NCBI RefSeq assembly: GCF_012999535.1
Contig: NZ_JABBWV010000020.1
Location: 1-64,000, forward strand
DNA from: Microbispora sp. H11081
Lineage (GTDB): Bacteria > Actinomycetota > Actinomycetes > Streptosporangiales > Streptosporangiaceae
DNA length: 64,000 bases
Direction of reading: 5' to 3'
The notes beneath the pieces are model-generated. The model saw only the letters and a list, made by a program, of their open reading frames with translations. It made no database searches and was not told the DNA's origin. Numbering within the stretch: position 1 is the stretch's first letter; each line of letters starts with the position of its first letter. Positions 58,648-64,000 of this stretch are shown piece after piece. A program made the position numbers and the translations under genes.

Positions 58648-59309
58648 GAGCCGTTCTCCTTCCGTACGGGAAGGGTGATCCGCGAGGTGACCTCCGGCTC
58701 GAACGGGCCGTCGCCGTCCCACTCGCCGACGAGCTGCCAGTAGTGGGTCTGGTCGCGCAGGCCGATCTTCTCGTACACGAACGACCCCAGGTCGAGGCTG
58801 ATCTGCGCGGGCGCGGTGGCGGCGGGGTCGAGTTCGTACTTCACCACGACGGTGGTGGTGATGCCGGGATGGAGTTGCTTGCTCTCGATGCCGCGGCTCA
58901 GCACGGAGACCTGCGGGCCGTACTCGGTCTTCATCTCCGGCTGGGTGCGCAGGAGAGAGCCGGCGAAGCCGGTCACCGGCGAGATCGGGTCGCCCGGCCT
59001 GCGGACGATGCCGACCGAGGCGGTCTCCTTGCCCACGTTGGTGACCTTGAGCACGAGCTCCAGATAGCGTTTCGTGGAGCCGAAGTCGCCCTGCTCCGTG
59101 GTGTCGATCGCCTTGATGAACTCGGTGCGGAACTGTCCCTGGTCGATCGTGTCGCCGGGCGAGACCGTGGCCGGGGGTTTCTCCGGGGCCTCGCTGAAGC
59201 CGCCGAACGCGGCGGTGACGCCGATGCCCACCACGGCCAGCGCGGAGGCGACCGGGACGAGGACCGGGCGTCGTCGGCGGGCGCCATTGGGGGATGACGT
59301 CATGGCCAT
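58644..59309 (-). CDS. Single-span extracellular protein (operon gene 1)
   Basis: 221 residues from ATG 59309 (or ATG 59303). One N-terminal membrane segment (VLVPVASALAVVGIGVTAAF) and an extracellular beta-rich domain (YLELVLKVTNVGKETASVGIV, ending TLPVRKENGS) are visible. It is the first gene of the three-gene chain and divergent from the gene at 59448, 138 bases away. Function unknown. Confidence 0.75.
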   Translation of the reverse strand: MAMTSSPNGARRRRPVLVPVASALAVVGIGVTAAFGGFSEAPEKPPATVSPGDTIDQGQFRTEFIKAIDTTEQGDFGSTKRYLELVLKVTNVGKETASVGIVRRPGDPISPVTGFAGSLLRTQPEMKTEYGPQVSVLSRGIESKQLHPGITTTVVVKYELDPAATAPAQISLDLGSFVYEKIGLRDQTHYWQLVGEWDGDGPFEPEVTSRITLPVRKENGS

Positions 59310-59447
59310 CGATCGTAGTACGACCTCAGTTGTCCCATTGGTCGCATTGGTTGGGTCGCTCGGCGGAAATACGTCCGAATGGCGAGAAGCCCGCCCTGAC
59401 AGGGCTTCCAGCTCCTACGCTGTGACCGAGGCGGACATGGAGGGCCT

Positions 59448-61376
59448 GTGGGCGACCCGCACCCCGAGCATGCCCAGTTGCAGGCGGACCGGATCTACCT
59501 GGGCTGGCAGTACGCGCTGCTGTACCCGGATCCAGGGCCACCGCCGAAGCGACCGGCCAGAGAGGACGTCACCGAGCCTCCGGTGGACACCGAGTGGGTC
59601 CACCGGGAGCGGCTGCAGAAGGACCTGCTCAACCGTCCTGTGCGGATCTTCCGTACGTTCATGGCCGTGGTGGCGGCGGGGATTTTGATCCTCGGCGTGA
59701 CCGAACTGCTCACCTGGTCGTTCGTGATGCTCGGCCTCGTCGCCGCGGGCGGTGTGGCCGCCATCTGCACCTACGCCATCCGGCAGGGCGACCGAACGGT
59801 CAACGAGCGGCTCGCGGCACGCCGCCGCAAGGCGCTGCGGGAGCAGGAGCGCCGCCAGCGGGAGATCGTCACGGCGCAGGAGGAGCACGCCGCCAAATAC
59901 CGCGACTGGGCCGAGAAGAAGAGCCGCTTCGACCAGCAGATCAACTGGTACGCCGTGGCGGTGCCCGACGACATCGACCGCGTCGACGTGGCCGGGGGCA
60001 CGCTGACCGGCTGGTCCGCCCTGGTGACGCTGATCGGCGCGACGCGCCTCTACAGCGGCGGGCACCTGACCGTGCTCGACCTGTCGGAGGGCGCGATCGC
60101 CAAGGACCTCATCGAGCTGGCCCGGCGGGGCGGGGACGACCCGCTCGTCTGGGTGCTGCCGGTGGACCTGCCCCGGCTCGACCTCGGCTCGACGCTCAAG
60201 CCTGAGGCGTTCGCCGACGTGCTCGCCCACGTGGTGAGCGTCAGCGAGGAGACCAGCAGGGACATCGGCTTCGACAACGCGATCCTGGAGCGCGTGCTGG
60301 AGGTCCTGGGCGAGAATGCCACGATCAGCCAGGTCACCGCGGCGCTGCGGGCACTCGCGCAGGTCGGCGACCCGCGCGACGACATGAAGGACGGCCTGCT
60401 CACCGCGTCGCAGCTCGAACGCATCGGCACGCTGTTCGGCCGGGGCGTGGCCGACCGGGTGGTCATCGAGCGGGCCTGGGCGATGGAGTCCCAGCTGCGC
60501 AAGCTGGAGACGCTGGGCTCCGAGGCCGTACGGCTGCCGCCCGCGCGGCTGCGGGTCGTCACCATGGACCGGCAGGCGGGGGTCTTCGGCAACCGGGTGC
60601 TCGGGACGTACGTCGCGACCGCGCTCACGCACATCCTGCGCCAGTCGCCGGCCAGCGAGCGGCCCTGGTACCACACGATCATCGTGGCGGGCGCGGACAA
60701 GCTGCGCGGCGACGTGCTCGACCGGCTCATGGACGCCTGCGAGACCTCGCGCACCGGGCTCGTGCTCACCTACCGCAGCCTCACCCCGACCGTGCGGGAG
60801 CGGCTCGGCCGGGGGCACGCGGCGGTCGCGTTCATGCGGCTGGGCAACGCCGAGGACGCCCGGGTGGCCAGCGAGCACGTCGGCACGGAACACCGCCTGG
60901 AGCTCGCCCAGCTCACCGAGACGTTCAGCTCGTCGGTCAAGGGCCCGAGCGGCTTCTACACCTCCACCGTCGGCGAGAGCCGTACGGAGGGGGAGGAGAT
61001 GGGCGAGGGCGACCTGCGGGAGGACATCACCGAGTCGACCGAGTGGGGGCGGCACGCGCCCACCATGGCCGACGGCGTCCTGCAGCGGTCGCGGGAGTTC
61101 CTGGTCGAGCCGCACCAGCTCCAGCAGCTCCCCACGACCTCGGTGATCATCACCTACTCGACGGCGGAGGGACGCCAGGTGCGCCTCGCCGACGCGAACC
61201 CGGCGATACTCACCTTCCCCAAGACGACTCTCGGGGAGTTCGAGGAGATCCGGCGGGCGGCCCTGGCGCCGGCGGAGCCGGAACCGGAGCCGGAGACGGA
61301 GGAGCCCACGCTGCCCGACGTGCCGCCCAATTTGGGGCCGCCGCCGCCCCGCCTCGACTGGCGTAAGCGGCCATGA
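59448..61376 (+). CDS. Membrane coiled-coil protein with degenerate HerA/TraG-like ATPase fold
   Basis: 642 residues; GTG 59448 follows GGAGG. Two membrane segments (about 67-110) and a charged coiled coil (115-165) lead into a domain with GGTLTGWSAL (183-192) where a P-loop would stand, without the Gly-Lys-Ser/Thr. Later, YHTIIVAGADKLRGDVLDRLMDACETSRTGLVLTYRSL and FMRLGNAEDARVASEHVG (in parts, about 420-485) match the Walker-B and post-Walker region of TraG/VirD4-like proteins, with the acidic Walker B changed. I read it as a pseudo-ATPase partner of the next gene (inference). Confidence 0.7.
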   Translation: MGDPHPEHAQLQADRIYLGWQYALLYPDPGPPPKRPAREDVTEPPVDTEWVHRERLQKDLLNRPVRIFRTFMAVVAAGILILGVTELLTWSFVMLGLVAAGGVAAICTYAIRQGDRTVNERLAARRRKALREQERRQREIVTAQEEHAAKYRDWAEKKSRFDQQINWYAVAVPDDIDRVDVAGGTLTGWSALVTLIGATRLYSGGHLTVLDLSEGAIAKDLIELARRGGDDPLVWVLPVDLPRLDLGSTLKPEAFADVLAHVVSVSEETSRDIGFDNAILERVLEVLGENATISQVTAALRALAQVGDPRDDMKDGLLTASQLERIGTLFGRGVADRVVIERAWAMESQLRKLETLGSEAVRLPPARLRVVTMDRQAGVFGNRVLGTYVATALTHILRQSPASERPWYHTIIVAGADKLRGDVLDRLMDACETSRTGLVLTYRSLTPTVRERLGRGHAAVAFMRLGNAEDARVASEHVGTEHRLELAQLTETFSSSVKGPSGFYTSTVGESRTEGEEMGEGDLREDITESTEWGRHAPTMADGVLQRSREFLVEPHQLQQLPTTSVIITYSTAEGRQVRLADANPAILTFPKTTLGEFEEIRRAALAPAEPEPEPETEEPTLPDVPPNLGPPPPRLDWRKRP

Positions 61377-61472
61377 CACCGTCCGTTGTGAGTAAGGGCA
61401 TCGTCAACCCGGCCGTGCGAGCGTGATCGTTGATGGAGTCTCTCCCCTGTTCGTCGTCAATCGAGGGGTCTC

Positions 61473-64000
61473 ATGCACGCGTTCCCCCTGAGCGGGCCGT
61501 GGTACCGGATCCAGGCCATCACGGCGCCGTCGCGTAGTTCGTCCGCGGAGTGGGACTTCGTCACGGTGCTCCCCGCGGTGCTGTCCGCCGCGCAGCGCAA
61601 CCGGCCGTTCGTCATCGGCTGGCTGTCGCGGGGTTCGGGCGCGCCGCTGGAGCTCATCACCAACGCGGGGCCGCTCACGCCGCCCAAGCCGCCGCGGCGC
61701 GCCGCGGCGGCCCCCGAGCCGCCGGTCACCGGCCCGCAGCCGCTGCTGTTCCCCGGTGGGGCGCGCGGCGTGGAGATCGGCGACGAGTGGCTGGCCGACC
61801 TCGCCGACCTGGTGTGGACGCCGTGCCCCGGCCGCCAGGCGCCGCCGCTCTACGGCAGGCGCGAGCCCGAGCCGGACGAGACCAAACGGCCCACGTTGTT
61901 CGAGTCGACACTGGTCACGCTCATGTCCAGGCCGTTCGCGTGGGTGGTGGTCGCCGAGCCGACCGACCTGCTCGACGCCGAGGTGGCCCACCTGCGCACC
62001 CAGCTCAACGTGCTGCGCCAGTACGGCGACGCGTCTGAGCGGTCCCGGTTCGACGCCGAGCGGGCCGAGCGCAGGATGCAGGAGCTGGACGCCTTCCGCG
62101 AGGCCGGGCTGTGGAACGTCCGGGTGCTCGCCGGCGCGGCCGGCCCCGACGAGCTGCGCCAGATCGCCCCGGTGCTGGTCGGCTCCGTGGAGATGAGCCA
62201 TCACCCCTACCGGCTGCGCAGCGCGATGTCGCTGCCCGCCCTGACCGGCGACGGCGCCTGCGACTCGGTGTACGGCTTCGGCGAGGCGCTGACCGTCGAC
62301 CTCCAGGATTCCGCCGACGGCGCGGCGGCGCCGTTCGCGGCGACGGCCGGGGCGCTCGCCGCGCTCGCCGGGCTGCCGCGCCGCGAGGTGCCGGGCGTCC
62401 GGGTGCTCGACGCGGGGTTCTTCGACGTGACAAGCGAGGCCGAGGTCGAGGGCTCGGTGGAGACCGTCGACCTCGGCGCGATCGTCGACGCGCAGGACCG
62501 CGCCGTCGGCACGTTCCGCGTGCCGCTCGCCACGCTGAACCGGCACGCCTTCGTCACCGGCGCCACCGGCTCGGGCAAGTCGCAGACCGTACGCCACCTG
62601 CTGGAGCACCTCACCAAGGCGGGCATCCCGTGGCTGGCCATCGAGCCTGCCAAGTCGGAGTACGCCGCGATGGCCGGCCGGGTCGAGCACCTGGCGCCGC
62701 TGACCGTCATCAACCCCTCGGCGCCCGACAACGTGCCGATCAGCGTCAACCCGCTCGCGCCCGAGCCTGGCTACCCGGTGCAGGCCCACATCGACATGGT
62801 CAGGGCGCTGTTCATGGCGGCCTTCGACGCGGAGGAGCCGTTCCCGCAGATCATGTCGCTGGCGCTGCAGCGCGTCTACGAGGCCAACGGCTGGGACGTG
62901 GTGACCGGCGGCGGCATCCCGGGGGCGGCCGTGCAGCCGGCCGTGCCGACCCTGGAACAGCTCCAGCAGCACGCGCTGGAGGTCATCCAGGAGATCGGGT
63001 ACGGCAACGAGGTCCAGGCCGACGTCGAGGGTTTCATCAGCCTGCGCCTGCGCAGCCTGCGGGTGGGCAGCGCGGGCCGGTTCTTCGAGGGCGGCCACCC
63101 CGCCGACATCGGCGGCCTGCTCCAGCGCAACGTCGTGCTCGCCATCGAGGACGTGGCCAACGACGAGGACAAGGCGTTCCTCATGGGCACGCTGATCATC
63201 CGCATCGTCGAGCACCTGCGGATGCGCGCCCGCTCCGAGCCCCGGGGGGAGGACGGCGCGGGCGGCCTGCGACACGTCATCGTCATCGAGGAGGCCCACC
63301 GGCTGCTGCGCGACCGGGGCTCCCAGCGGGCCTCCACGCACGCCGTCGAACTGCTGGCCGGGATGCTCGCCGAGATCCGGGCGTACGGCGAGGGCATCAT
63401 CGTGGCCGAGCAGATCCCGACCAAGCTCGTCTCCGACGTCGTCAAGAACACGGCGCTGAAGGTGGTGCACCGGCTCCCCGCCGAGGACGACCGGGCGCTC
63501 GTCGGCGCCGCGATGAACCTCAGCGAGGACCAGTCGCGTCAGGTGGTGTCGCTCCAGCCGGGCTTCGCGGCGGTGTTCGCCGACGGCATGGACCGCCCGC
63601 TGCGCATCCAGGTGCCGCTGGGCGAGGACCGCGAGCGCGAGACGCTCGGACCCGTGCCGCCCATCTGCGGCCGCCGCTCGGCCGCCTGCGGGCGCGAGTG
63701 CCGTACGGGGAAGGCCTGCACACTGGTCGAGCTGCGCGAGGCCGACCTGCTCGCGGTGGCCCCTGAGTGGGCCTGGCTGCGGATCTGGACCGACACGGTC
63801 GTGCTGGCGTTCGTGACGAACCGGTCGCTGCCGGGTGTGCCGCGCGTGCTGGCCGACATCTGGGCGGAGCTGCCGGCCAAGCGGCGCGAGTGCCTGCTGG
63901 CCACGCTGGTCGAGCGGTCGGTCTCGCGGCGCGCGTGGTCGCTGCGCACCTGGTTCGACCCGGCGCTGCTCACCGAGAAGGCCGCCGAGGTCGCCGCCGG
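61473..64000 (+). CDS. HerA/FtsK-like P-loop ATPase (3' end outside window)
   Basis: ATG 61473 after GAGGGG opens a frame that stays open for 842 codons to the window end. The N-terminal 350 residues are of unknown fold. Walker A is GATGSGKS (363-370), then AIEPAKSEY and VIVIEEAH (about 602-609, Walker B), AEIRAYGEGIIVAEQIP and an arginine-finger region follow, as in HerA/VirB4-type translocases. Cys732, 739, 743 and 749 form a tight four-Cys group, probably a metal site. It follows the pseudo-ATPase gene by 96 bases and is likely to work with it on DNA or protein translocation. Confidence 0.82.
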   Translation, partial: MHAFPLSGPWYRIQAITAPSRSSSAEWDFVTVLPAVLSAAQRNRPFVIGWLSRGSGAPLELITNAGPLTPPKPPRRAAAAPEPPVTGPQPLLFPGGARGVEIGDEWLADLADLVWTPCPGRQAPPLYGRREPEPDETKRPTLFESTLVTLMSRPFAWVVVAEPTDLLDAEVAHLRTQLNVLRQYGDASERSRFDAERAERRMQELDAFREAGLWNVRVLAGAAGPDELRQIAPVLVGSVEMSHHPYRLRSAMSLPALTGDGACDSVYGFGEALTVDLQDSADGAAAPFAATAGALAALAGLPRREVPGVRVLDAGFFDVTSEAEVEGSVETVDLGAIVDAQDRAVGTFRVPLATLNRHAFVTGATGSGKSQTVRHLLEHLTKAGIPWLAIEPAKSEYAAMAGRVEHLAPLTVINPSAPDNVPISVNPLAPEPGYPVQAHIDMVRALFMAAFDAEEPFPQIMSLALQRVYEANGWDVVTGGGIPGAAVQPAVPTLEQLQQHALEVIQEIGYGNEVQADVEGFISLRLRSLRVGSAGRFFEGGHPADIGGLLQRNVVLAIEDVANDEDKAFLMGTLIIRIVEHLRMRARSEPRGEDGAGGLRHVIVIEEAHRLLRDRGSQRASTHAVELLAGMLAEIRAYGEGIIVAEQIPTKLVSDVVKNTALKVVHRLPAEDDRALVGAAMNLSEDQSRQVVSLQPGFAAVFADGMDRPLRIQVPLGEDRERETLGPVPPICGRRSAACGRECRTGKACTLVELREADLLAVAPEWAWLRIWTDTVVLAFVTNRSLPGVPRVLADIWAELPAKRRECLLATLVERSVSRRAWSLRTWFDPALLTEKAAEVAA

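Overview
The window is GC-rich throughout, with GTG and ATG starts, many 4-base start/stop overlaps, a mycothiol synthase gene (mshD), a GlnR regulator, a cysteine-rich sulfur leader peptide and very long secreted GH43 enzymes. This points to a mycothiol-producing soil actinomycete, probably of the Streptosporangiales (inference from gene content; no database was searched). Functions were assigned by reading motifs.

Region 1 (1-23014) is a plant cell-wall utilisation locus aimed at arabinoxylan. It holds three secreted GH43 proteins, two of them multi-modular, a CBM2-linked polyester/feruloyl-type esterase, a two-headed esterase whose first head has lost its catalytic residues, a GH3 glycosidase, a sugar-binding lipoprotein with two permeases but no ATPase, two LacI-type repressors, and two enzymes fitting the non-phosphorylating oxidative (Weimberg-type) pentose route: an IlvD/Edd pentonate dehydratase and an FAH-fold 2-keto-3-deoxypentonate dehydratase candidate. 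At least four operator types are visible: TGTTAGCGYTAACA (two sites), an AAACGT-ACCGAT-ACG motif (two sites), TGTGAGCGCTCACA, and CCGAAATGTTTCGG. An MFS exporter sits inside the locus.

Region 2 (23027-30844) has a NarL-type two-component system with a CPBP membrane protease, a DrrAB-like ABC exporter and a large SARP/AfsR-type regulator. Region 3 (30854-39161) is mixed housekeeping: an sll0787-like PurM-fold protein, an amidohydrolase, a cupin-XRE regulator, a monooxygenase-fold protein, a 5'-nucleotidase, MshD, a PhoU-like/Pit phosphate pair and dCTP deaminase.

Region 4 (39282-41499) is a degenerate island at a tRNA-Gly(CCC) gene. The last 44 bases of the tRNA recur at 40784-40827, and a 140-bp flank is present twice (about 89 % identical), suggesting two accreted integrative-element remnants. 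It carries small hypothetical genes, one from a family (DUF6461-like) with a second member at 47856, and abuts a PIN-domain toxin/antitoxin pair.

Region 5 (42987-46702) is a five-gene translationally coupled chain: ECF sigma factor, zinc-finger anti-sigma fused to a membrane domain, ABC ATPase and two permease-like proteins. Region 6 (46699-55734) includes an NmrA-like reductase, a methyltransferase, GlnR, a MoaD-like protein, a DUF2993 protein, a second ECF sigma/anti-sigma pair, a thioredoxin, a Cys-rich leader peptide followed by DUF4395, CysA-type rhodanese and DUF1416 genes, and an AbrB/PIN toxin-antitoxin pair preceded by a perfect inverted repeat.

Region 7 (55756-64000) is the least explained: a polytopic membrane protein, three single-span proteins with similar extracellular domains in one operon, a membrane coiled-coil protein that looks like a degenerate P-loop ATPase, and a HerA/FtsK-like ATPase that runs off the window. 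I consider this the best candidate for an undescribed multi-protein system.
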